DNA of 64,000 nt from Bacillus subtilis (GTDB lineage: Bacteria; Pseudomonadota; Alphaproteobacteria; Rhizobiales; Rhizobiaceae). Every line of letters begins with the position of its first letter. Within the stretch, counting starts at the first letter, position 1. Below the pieces are notes generated by a model. The model saw only the letters and a program-made list of their open reading frames with translations. It had not been told where the DNA came from and made no database searches. A program made the position numbers and the translations under genes. Shown here one piece after another: positions 27,662-37,194 of this stretch. The DNA is taken from the NCBI GenBank assembly GCA_021733665.1, contig JAHREI010000001.1, forward strand, positions 992,001 through 1,056,000, in the 5' to 3' direction.

Positions 27662-29101
27662 ATGAGCTTTACACTCGCAATTATCGGACGTCCGAATGTC
27701 GGTAAGTCCACACTGTTTAACCGCATTGTCGGGCGCAAACTGGCGCTGGTCGATGATACGCCGGGTGTTACCCGTGACCGTCGTATTCACGACGGCAAGC
27801 TCTATGATCTGCATTTCAAAGTGATTGACACTGCTGGTCTGGAAATTGCCGAAGCCGGTACGCTGGAAGGTCGTATGCGCGCGCAGACTGAAGCCGCGAT
27901 CGACGAGGCTGATGCGGTTCTGTTCGTTATTGATGCCAAAGCCGGTCTGACACCGACGGATATTGAATTCGCGCAGCTGGTGCGCAAGTTCAACAAACCG
28001 ATTGTACTGGTGGCTAATAAATCCGAAGCCCGTGGCGCCGATGCCGGTCTCTATGATGCCTATCGTTTGGGTCTCGGCGAGCCTTGCCCGATCTCAGCTG
28101 AACATGGTCAGGGTCTGCCTGATCTGCGCGATGCGATTGTGGAAGTGATCGGCAAAGAAAAAGCCTTCGCGGAAGAAAAAGCCGAAGAAGAATTTACTCA
28201 GGAAAAAATCGGCGCACTGGTTGGTGAAGACGTCAGCGATGAGGATGAGGAAATCATTCCTGAATATGACGCGAGCAAGCCACTGCGCATTGCGATTGTC
28301 GGCCGTCCGAATGCCGGTAAATCCACGATGATTAATACCATGCTCGGTCAGGATCGCCTGCTGACAGGCCCTGAAGCCGGTATTACCCGCGACTCGATTT
28401 CCGTTGAATGGGAATGGCGTGGCCGTGAAGTGAAGCTGTTTGATACAGCCGGTCTGCGTCGCAAAGCACGTGTGCAGGAAAAGCTGGAAAAGCTCTCCGT
28501 TGCCGATGGTCTGCGTGCGATCCGTTTTGCGGAAGTCGTGATCATTGTTCTTGATGCAACCATTCCTTTTGAGAAGCAGGATCTGCAGATCATTGATCTG
28601 ATTATCCGTGAAGGTCGTGCGCCGATTATTGCTTTCAATAAATGGGATCTGATCGAAGATCGTCAGGCTTTGCTGGCTGATCTGCGTGAAAAGACTGAGC
28701 GTTTGCTGCCGCAGGTACGTGGTATCCGCGCTGTACCGATCTCCGGTGAGACCGGCCACGGCATTGATAAGCTGATGGAAAATGTGGAAATGACGCACCG
28801 TATCTGGAATACGCGCATCTCCACAGGCCGTCTGAACCGCTGGCTCGAAGGCGTGATCACTCATCACCCGCCACCGGCAGTGGCTGGCCGTCGTCTTAAA
28901 GTCAAATATATGACACAGGTTAAGACTCGTCCGCCGGGTTTCATGGTGTCGTGCTCGCGCCCTGATGTGATGCCGCAATCCTATGTGCGTTATCTGATCA
29001 ATGGTCTGCGTGATACATTCGAAATGCCGGGTGTGCCGATCCGCTTGTCACTGCGCACTTCGGACAATCCTTTTGCCAGCCGCGCAAAGAAAAAACGCTA
29101 A
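27662..29101 (+). CDS. der: Ribosome-associated double GTPase Der (EngA)
   Basis: A 479-residue essential GTPase in 50S subunit assembly, with two tandem G domains and a C-terminal KH-like domain. Domain 1 shows [13 protein letters not shown] and NKSE (the NKxD position is NKSE). Domain 2, from about residue 210, shows [21 protein letters not shown] and NKWD. The KH domain (about 385-479) ends FASRAKKKR. An acidic linker ([15 protein letters not shown]) joins the domains. The ATG gives the usual [16 protein letters not shown] start. Confidence 0.97.
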   Translation: MSFTLAIIGRPNVGKSTLFNRIVGRKLALVDDTPGVTRDRRIHDGKLYDLHFKVIDTAGLEIAEAGTLEGRMRAQTEAAIDEADAVLFVIDAKAGLTPTDIEFAQLVRKFNKPIVLVANKSEARGADAGLYDAYRLGLGEPCPISAEHGQGLPDLRDAIVEVIGKEKAFAEEKAEEEFTQEKIGALVGEDVSDEDEEIIPEYDASKPLRIAIVGRPNAGKSTMINTMLGQDRLLTGPEAGITRDSISVEWEWRGREVKLFDTAGLRRKARVQEKLEKLSVADGLRAIRFAEVVIIVLDATIPFEKQDLQIIDLIIREGRAPIIAFNKWDLIEDRQALLADLREKTERLLPQVRGIRAVPISGETGHGIDKLMENVEMTHRIWNTRISTGRLNRWLEGVITHHPPPAVAGRRLKVKYMTQVKTRPPGFMVSCSRPDVMPQSYVRYLINGLRDTFEMPGVPIRLSLRTSDNPFASRAKKKR

Positions 29102-29202
29102 AGCGTATCCCGAAAAGTGCAAAGCGGTTTTCGGATAAGAGACGCGTTGAACAAAAGAGTTAGAGCGGTTTTACCCTTCTATATGAGTTGGAAGCGCTCT
29201 AA
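29102..29202. repeat. Composite intergenic repeat after der (RIME-like block plus TAGAGC palindrome)
   Basis: 29102-29159 carries CGTATCCCGAAAAGTGCAAAGCGGTTTTCGGATAAGAGACGCG cut here only by its own dyad, a block very close to the palindromes scattered through rhizobial genomes. 29160-29202 is a second element with ends TTAGAGCG / CGCTCTAA. The two are fused side by side directly after the der stop codon. Confidence 0.65.
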
Positions 29203-29220
29203 TCATATGGCACTCAAAAT

Positions 29221-29258
29221 AAAGCCCTGCCGCAGAAAAGACTTCGGCAGGGCTTTTT
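29221..29258 (+). terminator. Terminator downstream of der
   Basis: Perfect stem AAAGCCCTGCCG / CGGCAGGGCTTT with a 12-nt loop and TTTTT end. Confidence 0.9.
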
Positions 29259-29285
29259 CGTAGAAATATGCAGGAGAGAAACGGA

Positions 29286-30248
29286 ATGGCGCAAATTATC
29301 AGTACAGAGCCGTCCGATTTACAAATTGCTGCTGAGGTATTGGGCGCAGGCAAACTTGCAGCTTTGCCGACAGAGACTGTTTATGGTCTGGCGGCAGATG
29401 CCACCAATGGCAGTGCGGTTGCCGGTATTTTCTCTGCCAAAGGCCGCCCGCATTTCAACCCGTTGATTGCCCATATGGCGACGCTTGAGATGGCTGAGCG
29501 CTATGTGGTGTTTGATGATATCTCCCGCAAACTGGCAGAAAAATTCTGGCCGGGTCCGCTGACACTGGTATTACCTCTGCGTGAAGGCGCTGCAATTCAT
29601 CCGCTGGTAACTGCGGGTTTGACAACGCTGGCCATTCGTATGCCACGCGGGCCGATTGCTGAAATCATTACCGCGCTTGATCGTCCGCTGGCGGCACCGA
29701 GCGCCAACAGCTCCGGCCGCATCAGCGCCACTTCGGCACAGGCCGTGCAGGATGATCTGGGCGCGAAGCTCGAGCTGATTGTTGATGGCGGTGCCTGTGT
29801 TGTCGGGTTGGAATCCACCATTGTTAAAATTGAAAATGGTCAGGCTTTCCTACTGCGTCCGGGCGGATTGGCGGCAGAAGAGATTGAGGCTTTTATTGGT
29901 GAGCCGCTGCATCGTCTGGATCAGCGTGCGGCTATTCAGGCACCGGGAATGATGGCGTCACATTATGCACCGGATGCCGCGATGCGGTTGAATATCTCGG
30001 AAGTTCGTGACGGGGAAGCACTGCTGGCTTTTGGAGCGCAGCGCGCATCGGGCGCGGATAAAGCCGTTGCGACGTTGAATTTAAGCCCTTCCGGTGATCT
30101 CCACGAGGCTGCCGTGCATTTGTTCGATTATATGAAGCGGCTGGATGCAGCAGGTGCAAAGACGATTGTCGTTGAACCGGTGCCGCATCATGGTCTGGGC
30201 GAGGCAATTAATGATCGCCTATCCCGCGCGGCTGCGCCGCGCGATTAG
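29286..30248 (+). CDS. tsaC: Threonylcarbamoyl-AMP synthase (TsaC/Sua5, long form)
   Basis: A 320-residue enzyme that makes threonylcarbamoyl-AMP from Thr, bicarbonate and ATP for the t6A37 modification of ANN-decoding tRNAs. The YrdC domain (1-200) has LAALPTETVYGLAADA, KGRPHFNPLIAH and SANSSGRISATSA. The C-terminal Sua5 domain (about 215-320) includes PGMMASHYAPDA. The start is the ATG at 29286, 8 nt after AGGAGAG. The 3' end, including the stop, is repeated just downstream (30262-30291). Confidence 0.94.
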   Translation: MAQIISTEPSDLQIAAEVLGAGKLAALPTETVYGLAADATNGSAVAGIFSAKGRPHFNPLIAHMATLEMAERYVVFDDISRKLAEKFWPGPLTLVLPLREGAAIHPLVTAGLTTLAIRMPRGPIAEIITALDRPLAAPSANSSGRISATSAQAVQDDLGAKLELIVDGGACVVGLESTIVKIENGQAFLLRPGGLAAEEIEAFIGEPLHRLDQRAAIQAPGMMASHYAPDAAMRLNISEVRDGEALLAFGAQRASGADKAVATLNLSPSGDLHEAAVHLFDYMKRLDAAGAKTIVVEPVPHHGLGEAINDRLSRAAAPRD

Positions 30249-30291
30249 TTGAATTTGGGCTGCTGCACCGCGTGATTAACTGAGCTTGGGC
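30231..30291 (+). repeat. Tandem duplication of the tsaC 3' end with its stop codon
   Basis: Two 30-bp units (30231-30260 and 30262-30291), period 31. They match at 24 of 30 positions and all six differences are transitions. Both encode Ala-Ala-Pro-Arg-Asp-stop; unit 1 is the real tsaC end (TAG) and unit 2 lies beyond it (TAA). The second unit ends in the leader of the next gene. Confidence 0.8.
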
Positions 30292-30299
30292 GGAAACAG

Positions 30300-31718
30300 A
30301 TGATGACAATGTCAGATGATTTGATTGCGCGTTTTACGGCAATTGTCGGCGAGAAAAACGCGCTGCGCGATCCGGCCGATCAAATTTCTTATTTGAGCGA
30401 ACCGCGAGAGCTGTTTCATGGTCGCGCTGCTTTGGTTCTGCGCCCTGCAACGGTGGATGAAGTCTCGGCCATTATGAAGCTGGCCTATGAGACAGCAACA
30501 CCTGTGGTGCCGCAGGGCGGCAATACCGGACTTGTCGGCGCACAACAGCCGGATACCAGCGGACGGGCGATCATTCTCTCACTGTCGCGGCTCAATCAAA
30601 TCCGCAATATTGACACGACCGGCAATCTCGTCACGGTCGAAGCCGGTGTTATCCTGCAAAATTTGCAAGAAGCTGTGCAGGATGCAGGACGGCTGTTTCC
30701 GTTGTCTTTAGGGGCAGAGGGTTCCTGTCAGATTGGCGGCAATCTCTCTTCTAATGCGGGCGGCACGGCTGTGCTTGCCTATGGCAATATGCGCGAATTA
30801 TGCCTTGGACTTGAAGTGGTTTTGCCCGACGGACAGGTGTTGAATGATCTGCGTCGCGTGAAAAAAGATAATACCGGCTATGATTTGCGTGATCTGTTTA
30901 TCGGTGCGGAAGGCACGCTTGGTGTTATCACTGCGGCGGTGTTGAAAATTCATCCGCAGCCGAAAGGCAAGGCAGTCGCCTATGTCGGATTGCAGTCGCC
31001 GGAAAATGTGGTGCAGCTTTTCCGTTTGGCAACTGATCAGGCAGGGCAGGCGCTGACCGGCTTTGAACTCATGCCGCGCATCGGCATGGAATTTATTCTG
31101 CGCCATATTGCAGAAGCGCGTGACCCGCTGGAAAATACCTATCCTTGGTATGTGCTGGCCGAGATTTCCTCTGCCCGTTCCGAAACAGATGCGCAGGAAA
31201 TGCTGGAAGCCATCCTGAGTGAAGGTTTCGAGAATGGACTGGTGCAGGATGCCGCCATTGCACAAAATGGTGCGCAGGCTGATCTGTTCTGGAAAATGCG
31301 TGAGGAGATGTCTCCGGCGCAGAAGCCGGAAGGTGGCTCTATCAAACACGATATCTCGGTGCCTGTTGCCTCCATCCCTGCTTTCATTGCAGAAGCGGCG
31401 ATTGCAGTTGAAGAGATGATCCCGTCTGCACGTGTGGTTTGTTTCGGCCATATCGGCGACGGCAATCTGCATTATAATGTTTCGCAGCCGGTCGGTGCGG
31501 ATAAACAGGCTTTTCTGGCGCGCTGGCACGAGTTGAACCATCGCATCCATACGATTGTCATGCGCTATAATGGCTCCATTTCCGCAGAACACGGTATCGG
31601 CGCGTTGAAGCGTGAAGAACTGCGTGCTTTTAAACAGCCGCTGGCGCTGGAACTGATGCGCCGGATTAAGCAGGCTTTTGATCCGAAGAATATTATGAAC
31701 CCGGACAAGCTGCTTTGA
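30300..31718 (+). CDS. FAD-binding oxidoreductase (GlcD / D-2-hydroxyacid dehydrogenase type)
   Basis: A 472-residue flavoenzyme of the VAO/PCMH family that oxidises D-2-hydroxy acids. The FAD-binding half has VVPQGGNTGLVGAQQPD and GAEGSCQIGGNLSSNAGGT; the C-terminal FAD-oxidase domain has VCFGHIGDGNLHYNVSQP and SAEHGIGALKREEL, which carry the metal- and substrate-binding His residues. Relatives include glycolate oxidase subunit GlcD, D-lactate dehydrogenase and D-2-hydroxyglutarate dehydrogenase; no glcE/glcF is adjacent, which favours a single-chain D-2-hydroxyacid dehydrogenase. It follows tsaC by 51 bp and is likely cotranscribed. Three close ATGs exist; the first is given. Confidence 0.9.
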   Translation: MMTMSDDLIARFTAIVGEKNALRDPADQISYLSEPRELFHGRAALVLRPATVDEVSAIMKLAYETATPVVPQGGNTGLVGAQQPDTSGRAIILSLSRLNQIRNIDTTGNLVTVEAGVILQNLQEAVQDAGRLFPLSLGAEGSCQIGGNLSSNAGGTAVLAYGNMRELCLGLEVVLPDGQVLNDLRRVKKDNTGYDLRDLFIGAEGTLGVITAAVLKIHPQPKGKAVAYVGLQSPENVVQLFRLATDQAGQALTGFELMPRIGMEFILRHIAEARDPLENTYPWYVLAEISSARSETDAQEMLEAILSEGFENGLVQDAAIAQNGAQADLFWKMREEMSPAQKPEGGSIKHDISVPVASIPAFIAEAAIAVEEMIPSARVVCFGHIGDGNLHYNVSQPVGADKQAFLARWHELNHRIHTIVMRYNGSISAEHGIGALKREELRAFKQPLALELMRRIKQAFDPKNIMNPDKLL

Positions 31719-31742
31719 GCTGAGCCTTGTTAAAATTTAAAC

Positions 31743-31780
31743 ATTGAGCCGCCGTTTCGTTAAGAAGCGGCGGCTCAATT
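31743..31780 (+). terminator. Terminator of the FAD oxidase gene
   Basis: Stem ATTGAGCCGCCG / CGGCGGCTCAAT with extra TTTC/GAAG pairing around GTTAA, then TTGTT. Confidence 0.8.
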
Positions 31781-32285
31781 GTTAAAAAGAGGCCGGGTTA
31801 CACACCGCTCATCATAAACGAGCGGTAAATATCCACATTTTGAGCTGAAAAATTGCGGTTAGCAAAAGATTGATACGCAACAAGCGTGTTTAATGCGGAT
31901 TTAATGTCCACAGGCGCAGCCTTAACAACTGGTTGCTGGGCTATAGTGAAATTCAGAGAATATTCAGAACTAAACGCCTTTAACTATGAAAAAAGGCGCT
32001 GAAAAGGTACAGCAGGCTCTGTTTATTTAGCTCTTGTTAAAAATCATAAATATTTACCGGTTTCACAGGGTTAAGCTGTGTTTACGGCCCTTGCTGAAGT
32101 CTTAACTGTGGTTGGAATCTGTAAACCATTTTGCCAAAGACAGAAGCATTAACCCTGTCATTTAAGCAGATTGGGAGCTCTGTACGCTATTCTTGCATCC
32201 AACGAGACCACAAAGGTCCGATAGAAAAAAGAACCGACAGTAAAACAATAACAGCGGTTCTCAGAAGGTACAGGGCAAGAAAACG
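31781..32285. other. 505-bp gap with one unexplained open frame on the - strand
   Basis: No known gene. On the - strand a frame of about 60 codons runs from near 31990 to a TAA at 31801-31803. It encodes a peptide with low-cost, protein-like composition (VDIKSALNTLVAYQSFANRN... ending YRSFMMSGV). No ATG, GTG or TTG lies at a sensible position and a TAG is three codons above, so it may be a gene remnant. The + strand side holds the promoter region of the next gene. Confidence 0.35.
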
Positions 32286-32861
32286 ATGAACCAGATGCTG
32301 GAAAAACAGGACAAACCAGTTTGGGCGAGCAGAGAGATTCGTCTCGATCCTTCGCAGTTCCCGCAGAGCATTTCTTATGCTTCAACGGGCGAGCAGGAAG
32401 ATGTGACCTTCACGATCAATGAACGTGGCGCAGTGCTGCGACGTGTTCTGCCATCGAGCGGCCTGCCAATGTCTGTGGCGCTGCCTGCGCATGTATTTCT
32501 GGGCGTGACAGCACGTGCAGTTGAGGACGAGCACGGTCTGATTACTGTGACGCTGGAACTGATGCACGAAGATCCGCAAATGTCTGTGCCGCTGCTGGTT
32601 GCACATGATCTGGATGATGTGGCTGCGGATTGGCATGCATGGGCAAATGCCTACAAATTGCCGATGTTGCTGGTTGAAGCTGATGGTGTTGCGCGTCCTG
32701 TGCATGACACAATCGGTGGCGTAACTGCATCGGCCAGTACAGAGCGCCGTCAGGGACAGGAACAGCGCCGTCGTCGCCCGCGTTTTCTGGCGCGTCGTAA
32801 AACCGGTTCACTGGGCGTGACTTTGAAGATTTCCGGCCGTGAGATTATCTCACGTGTTTAA
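32286..32861 (+). CDS. Conserved hypothetical protein (DUF6101-like)
   Basis: A 191-residue protein I know only as a Hyphomicrobiales hypothetical, tentatively the DUF6101 group. An N-terminal segment (IRLDPSQFPQSISYAS) leads to a beta-rich domain (about 30-130: FTINERGAVLRRVLPSSGLPM...VTLELMHEDPQMSVPLLVAHD). A low-complexity, strongly basic stretch follows (ERRQGQEQRRRRPRFLARRK, about 151-170), which could bind nucleic acid or membrane lipids. No signal peptide. The name is uncertain. The last six residues (EIISRV) are tandemly repeated, with stop codons, beyond the gene. Confidence 0.75.
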   Translation: MNQMLEKQDKPVWASREIRLDPSQFPQSISYASTGEQEDVTFTINERGAVLRRVLPSSGLPMSVALPAHVFLGVTARAVEDEHGLITVTLELMHEDPQMSVPLLVAHDLDDVAADWHAWANAYKLPMLLVEADGVARPVHDTIGGVTASASTERRQGQEQRRRRPRFLARRKTGSLGVTLKISGREIISRV

Positions 32862-32945
32862 TAAACCGGAGATCATTGTTCGCGTTTAAAAAGAAACCAG
32901 AGATCATTACTCGCGTGTGAAAAGACTGAAATTATTGCTCGCGGG
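32838..32945 (+). repeat. Four-fold tandem repeat of a gene 3' end, stop codons included
   Basis: Unit 1 is the end of the gene: GAG ATT ATC TCA CGT GTT TAA (EIISRV*). Unit 2 (32866-32889) reads PEIIVRV*, unit 3 (32897-32920) PEIITRV* and unit 4 (from 32928) EIIAR with no stop. The GAG/GAA codons begin at 32841, 32869, 32900 and 32928, so the period is 28, 31 and 28 bp. Confidence 0.8.
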
Positions 32946-33040
32946 AATGTGAATGGCCGTCATGGCGTTGCAGGTATAAAAATTAAGAATATTACGCGAA
33001 ACTGCGAATTGAATATGTGATCTCCAGTCACAGAACATGC

Positions 33041-33077
33041 AAAGACCGTATATCCCGCCGGATATACGGTCTTTTTT
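33041..33077. terminator. Terminator upstream of the enoyl-CoA hydratase 3' end
   Basis: Stem AAAGACCGTATATCC / GGATATACGGTCTTT around CGCC with six T on the + strand and three on the - strand; it lies between convergent genes. Confidence 0.85.
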
Positions 33078-33079
33078 AT

Positions 33080-33832
33080 TCACTTCCTGCGGGAGAGGAA
33101 TGCGCCGACAGCCTGTGCAGCTTCCGCAGATTTCAGACGGTCTGCGAAAATCTGTGCTTCACGGTCAATGCGGGCATTCAGCGGTTCAGGCTGGCTTTTC
33201 ATGAGTTCGCGGGTCAGTTGCAGAGCCGTTGGCGGGCGTGCCGCCAGCTTTTGCGCAGCGTTCAGCACTTCTGATTCCAGCGCATCCTCCGCGACGATAC
33301 GCCAGACAATACCAGCTTCAAGCGCCTGTTCAGCACTCATAGCTTCACCCATTGCCAGCAGAGCAAAGGCACGCTGATGCCCCATGATTCCGGGAGCAAG
33401 CAGTGTTGAACCTGCCTCCGGTACCAGCCCGAGATCGACAAACGGGGTGTGGAAAACGGAGCGCGGCGTGGCAAAGGTCAGGTCGCAATGCAGATTTAGC
33501 GTCGTGCCGACGCCAATCGCCAGACCATCAACGCCGGAAATCAGAGGTTTGCGGGATTGGGATAATGTGTGCAGGAAGTCGACAATTTCGCCACCGAGAC
33601 TGCCTTGAGATACAGCCGCCGTCATGAAATCCTGCATATCATTACCGGCAGAGAAGGCGCCGGGCAGGCCGAGCAGCACATTGACGCGGATACTGTCATC
33701 ATTGTCTGCCTGTCTCAAAGCCTCGGCAATGCCGTGATACATATCACGGGTGATGGCGTTCTTCTTATCCGGACGGTTCATACGGATAATCTGCACGGCA
33801 TCGTGGCGTTCTGTTTTAATAAATTCGCTCAT
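33080..33832 (-). CDS. Enoyl-CoA hydratase/isomerase family protein
   Basis: A 250-residue crotonase-fold enzyme. Oxyanion-hole segments are visible as LLGLPGAFSAGNDMQDF (about 58-74) and the second glycine block SGVDGLAIGVGTTLNLHCDLTFA (about 99-121), followed by FVDLGLVPEAGS, which holds the family's second acidic position (Glu). It probably hydrates trans-2-enoyl-CoA in the cytoplasm, or is an isomerase. The ATG at 33832 is preferred over a TTG two codons upstream; it lies 2 nt after the stop of the acyl-CoA dehydrogenase, so the two are translationally coupled and likely act in sequence in fatty- or branched-acid breakdown. Confidence 0.9.
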   Translation of the reverse strand: MSEFIKTERHDAVQIIRMNRPDKKNAITRDMYHGIAEALRQADNDDSIRVNVLLGLPGAFSAGNDMQDFMTAAVSQGSLGGEIVDFLHTLSQSRKPLISGVDGLAIGVGTTLNLHCDLTFATPRSVFHTPFVDLGLVPEAGSTLLAPGIMGHQRAFALLAMGEAMSAEQALEAGIVWRIVAEDALESEVLNAAQKLAARPPTALQLTRELMKSQPEPLNARIDREAQIFADRLKSAEAAQAVGAFLSRRK

Positions 33833-33834
33833 TG

Positions 33835-35601
33835 TCAAATATCCTGCAGAAGCTTGGTTGCCTGTGTCAGGCTGGTTGCACCATTGAGAATGCTCTGTTT
33901 CAGCCCTGCGGTTTCCTGCAAAGTATTTTGTGCGAAGAAGGCTGCCAGTGCGGCTGAATTCCCGTCATGCAATCCGGCTTTGGCCAGATAAAGCGCGCCA
34001 ACTGTGAGAGACAGCAGACGCTGATAGGCGGTGGCACCGCAAAGTGCGGTCTCGCTGTCGCCTTTCACAATACAGTCTTGCAGAAAGCGGGTGGTTTCTT
34101 CCGCTGTGTCCAATGCGGTTTCAAACTGCGGTGTGATAGCCTTGAGTGTATCCGATGCCTTTGCCTGTTCGGCAATGTGCCGCAATTCCTGCAGCAAACC
34201 ATGAATATGCCCGCCATTTTCCAATGGTAGTTTACGCATCACCAGATCTATGGCCTGAATACCGTTGGTGCCTTCATAAATTGGGAGAATGCGGGCATCG
34301 CGCAGCAATTGGGCAGCGCCGGTTTCTTCGATATAACCCATGCCGCCGTGTACCTGAACGCCGAGAGAGGCGACATCCACACCGCTATCGGTAGAGAAGG
34401 CCTTTGCGAGCGGGGTCAGCAGGCTGGCGCGGTTTGCCCAGAATGTGCCATTGACAGGATCGGCCTTTGCCATATCGAGTGCCTGCGCAGTCGCGTAGCA
34501 TATCGAGCGCGAGGCTTGTGTCAGTCCCTTCATGGTCAGCAACATGCGCGCTACATCCGGATGCTCGATGATCGGGCTCATCTCGGTGCCCTTGGCCGCG
34601 CTTAAAGAGCGTCCCTGACGGCGCTCGGATGCATAGGCGCGGGCTTTTTGATAGGCGGCTTCCGCTACAGCCACACCCTGAATGCCGACCAGCAGGCGGG
34701 CATTGTTCATCATGGTGAACATGCAGGCGAGGCCCTTGTGCTCTTCACCGATCAGATAGCCGACAGCGCCTTTTTCACCTGTATCACCAAAGCCGTCACC
34801 ATAAATCATGGTGCAGGTTGGTGAAGCGTGAAGACCGAGTTTTTCTTCCAGCCCTGCGCAGAACACATCATTGCGTGCGCCAAGCGAGCCGTCTTCATTG
34901 ACCAGATATTTTGGCACCAGAAACAGTGAAATTCCCTTGGTGCCTGCCGGTGCATCGGGCAGACGTGCCAGTACCAGATGCACGATATTGTCGGTCAGAT
35001 CATGTTCACCATAGGTGATGAAAATTTTCTGCCCGAAAATCCGGTAGCTGCCGTCATCTGCCCGTTCAGCGCGGCTGCGCAACGCACCAAGATCTGAACC
35101 GGCTTGCGGTTCGGTGAGGTTCATGGTGCCCGACCATTCGCCGGAAATCAGCTTTTGAAGATAGATATTTTTCAGCGCATCGCTGGCATGGTGCTCCAGT
35201 GCTTCCACTGACCCCATGGTCAGGGTGGAGGCAATGGCAAAACCGAGTGAACCGGAATTCCACATTTCCGCAACAGCAACCGAAAGTAAGGTTGGTAGTC
35301 CCTGACCACCATAGGCGGGATCACCGGTCAGAGCGTTCCAGCCGCCCTCCGTCCAGTCTTTATAGAGTGCCTTCCAACCCTCTGTCGTTGTGACCTGTGC
35401 ATCTTTAAGGGTTGCGCCTTGCTGGTCGCCTTTGGTGCGTAGCGGTGTGATACGTGTCTCACTGAATTTGGCAGCTTCCTGCAAAATCGCATCGACTATA
35501 TCCGGTGAAAGCTCAGAGAAAAGCTCTGTTTTCAAAAGCTCCGGCAGGCCTGCAACCTGATTGAGTGTCTGGCTGATCTGATTCAGTGGTGCGCGATACA
35601 T
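33835..35601 (-). CDS. Acyl-CoA dehydrogenase (long, 3-methylmercaptopropionyl-CoA/DmdC-like type)
   Basis: A 588-residue flavoenzyme, longer than the ~380-residue short- and medium-chain enzymes, with an N-terminal extension and a C-terminal domain of the DmdC/FadE5-like class. FAD-binding features include MNLTEPQAGSDLGALRSRA and KIFITYGEHD; the later block LPIYEGTNGIQAIDLVMRKLP holds the usual catalytic-Glu region. It removes two hydrogens from acyl-CoA and passes electrons to ETF. A clear GGAGGAAG precedes the ATG. It is the first gene of a two-gene unit with the crotonase. The preferred acyl chain cannot be inferred. Confidence 0.9.
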   Translation of the reverse strand: MYRAPLNQISQTLNQVAGLPELLKTELFSELSPDIVDAILQEAAKFSETRITPLRTKGDQQGATLKDAQVTTTEGWKALYKDWTEGGWNALTGDPAYGGQGLPTLLSVAVAEMWNSGSLGFAIASTLTMGSVEALEHHASDALKNIYLQKLISGEWSGTMNLTEPQAGSDLGALRSRAERADDGSYRIFGQKIFITYGEHDLTDNIVHLVLARLPDAPAGTKGISLFLVPKYLVNEDGSLGARNDVFCAGLEEKLGLHASPTCTMIYGDGFGDTGEKGAVGYLIGEEHKGLACMFTMMNNARLLVGIQGVAVAEAAYQKARAYASERRQGRSLSAAKGTEMSPIIEHPDVARMLLTMKGLTQASRSICYATAQALDMAKADPVNGTFWANRASLLTPLAKAFSTDSGVDVASLGVQVHGGMGYIEETGAAQLLRDARILPIYEGTNGIQAIDLVMRKLPLENGGHIHGLLQELRHIAEQAKASDTLKAITPQFETALDTAEETTRFLQDCIVKGDSETALCGATAYQRLLSLTVGALYLAKAGLHDGNSAALAAFFAQNTLQETAGLKQSILNGATSLTQATKLLQDI

Positions 35602-35714
35602 CTGCTTCCTCCGTTTGGCGCATTCGCGTGAAAGAATGCAGCCACAGTTCTCCTTAACGATTATTGGTATCGGCTTATTACGTAAACGTCAATAAATTCT
35701 CTGAGCGTGCAAAT

Positions 35715-35765
35715 AAGAAAAAACCCGCCAATGGGATGGGTTCTAAAGGCGGGCTCTAAAAAGGG
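35715..35765 (-). terminator. Probable terminator of purD
   Basis: Stem CCCGCC / GGCGGG with a longer internal loop containing ATGGGATGGGTT, an A run upstream that becomes a T run on the - strand, directly after the purD stop. Confidence 0.6.
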
Positions 35766-35766
35766 A

Positions 35767-37080
35767 TTATTGGGCTGTTTTCTCACGCTCAACGGCGCGC
35801 CAGCCGATGTCTTTACGGCAGAACCCTTCTGGCCAGTCGATTTTGGAAACCGCCTGATAGGCTTTTGCCTGTGCCTCGGAAACTGTCTTGCCGGTGGCAG
35901 TAACATTGAGAACGCGTCCGCCATTCGCCAGCAAATCGCCGTCCTTGTGCACGGTGCCAGCATGGAAAACTTTCACGTCCGGCAGAGCATCGGCGTCTTC
36001 CACACCTTTGATGACTGTGCCTTTGCGCGGAGATGCCGGATATCCCTCTGCTGCCATAACAACGGTGAGTGCAGCCTCATCACTCCAGCGGGTTGAAAGC
36101 TGGTTCAGCATATTATTGGCAGCTGCCAGCATAATCACCAGCAGGTCGTCTTTGAGGCGGGTCATCAGCACCTGACATTCAGGGTCGCCGAAGCGTGTAT
36201 TATATTCGATGAGCTTCGGACCATCTTTGCTGATCATCAGACCTGCAAACAACACGCCGCTGAAAGGTGCGCCGATTTCAGCCATGCCGCGCATGGTTGG
36301 TTCAATCAGTTCCTTCATCACGCGTTCCGTCATGGCTTCATCCATGATCGGGGCAGGGGAATAAGCACCCATGCCGCCGGTATTGGCGCCGGTATCGCCG
36401 TCACCAACGCGCTTATGATCCTGCGCGCTGCCGAAAGGCAAAGCTGTTGTGCCGTCACAAATGCAGAAGAAGCTGGCTTCTTCACCGTCGAGAAACTCTT
36501 CAACCACAACCTCGGCACCGGCATCACCGAAATGGCCTTCAAAACAGGCATCTACCGCATCCAGCGCTTCTTCCAAAGTCATGGCAACAACCACGCCTTT
36601 GCCAGCAGCCAGACCGTCGGCTTTAACGACAATCGGCGCACCCTGTTCGCGGATATAGGCTTTGGCCTTCGGGGCATTGTTGAAGCGGCCATAGCTGCCG
36701 GTCGGAATATCAAAACGGGCGCAAAGGTCTTTGGTAAAGCCTTTGGAGCCTTCAAGCTGGGCGGCGGCCTGTGAAGGGCCGAATACTTTAATGCCTGCTT
36801 TCAGCAACGGGTCGGTAATACCGGCAACAAGTGGTGCTTCAGGGCCGACAACAACCAGATCGATCTCGAAGCTGTGGCAGAAGGCAATCACGGCATCATG
36901 ATCATCAATGTCGAGATCAATCAGTGTGGCATGATCTGCAATGCCCGGATTGCCCGGTGTGCAGTAGAGTGTGCCGAGCAGCGGGGAGGCTGCCAGTTTC
37001 CAGCTAAGAGCGTGTTCGCGGCCACCGGAGCCGATGAGCAGAACTTTAAGAGCTTCTGAGGAAGACGTGGTCACAGGCAT
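35767..37080 (-). CDS. purD: Phosphoribosylamine-glycine ligase (GAR synthetase)
   Basis: A 437-residue ATP-grasp enzyme joining glycine to phosphoribosylamine in step two of purine synthesis. The N domain has [17 protein letters not shown] and [11 protein letters not shown]. The ATP-grasp domain shows [18 protein letters not shown] and [12 protein letters not shown], and the C-terminal part [13 protein letters not shown]. The ATG follows GGAGAA. The gene is divergent from ubiA, 114 bp apart. It is unlinked to the guaB/guaA/purC-like group, as is normal for purine genes in this order. Confidence 0.96.
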   Translation of the reverse strand: MPVTTSSSEALKVLLIGSGGREHALSWKLAASPLLGTLYCTPGNPGIADHATLIDLDIDDHDAVIAFCHSFEIDLVVVGPEAPLVAGITDPLLKAGIKVFGPSQAAAQLEGSKGFTKDLCARFDIPTGSYGRFNNAPKAKAYIREQGAPIVVKADGLAAGKGVVVAMTLEEALDAVDACFEGHFGDAGAEVVVEEFLDGEEASFFCICDGTTALPFGSAQDHKRVGDGDTGANTGGMGAYSPAPIMDEAMTERVMKELIEPTMRGMAEIGAPFSGVLFAGLMISKDGPKLIEYNTRFGDPECQVLMTRLKDDLLVIMLAAANNMLNQLSTRWSDEAALTVVMAAEGYPASPRKGTVIKGVEDADALPDVKVFHAGTVHKDGDLLANGGRVLNVTATGKTVSEAQAKAYQAVSKIDWPEGFCRKDIGWRAVEREKTAQ

Positions 37081-37194
37081 TTCTCCATGATGTACTTCAG
37101 GCTTGGATGTGCTTCAGGCTTGCTCCTCCTTTACGAAATCGTTAGAGAATTTGAAAGCATTTATAAGAATGCAACTGCGAAAGGTTTGCATAAA

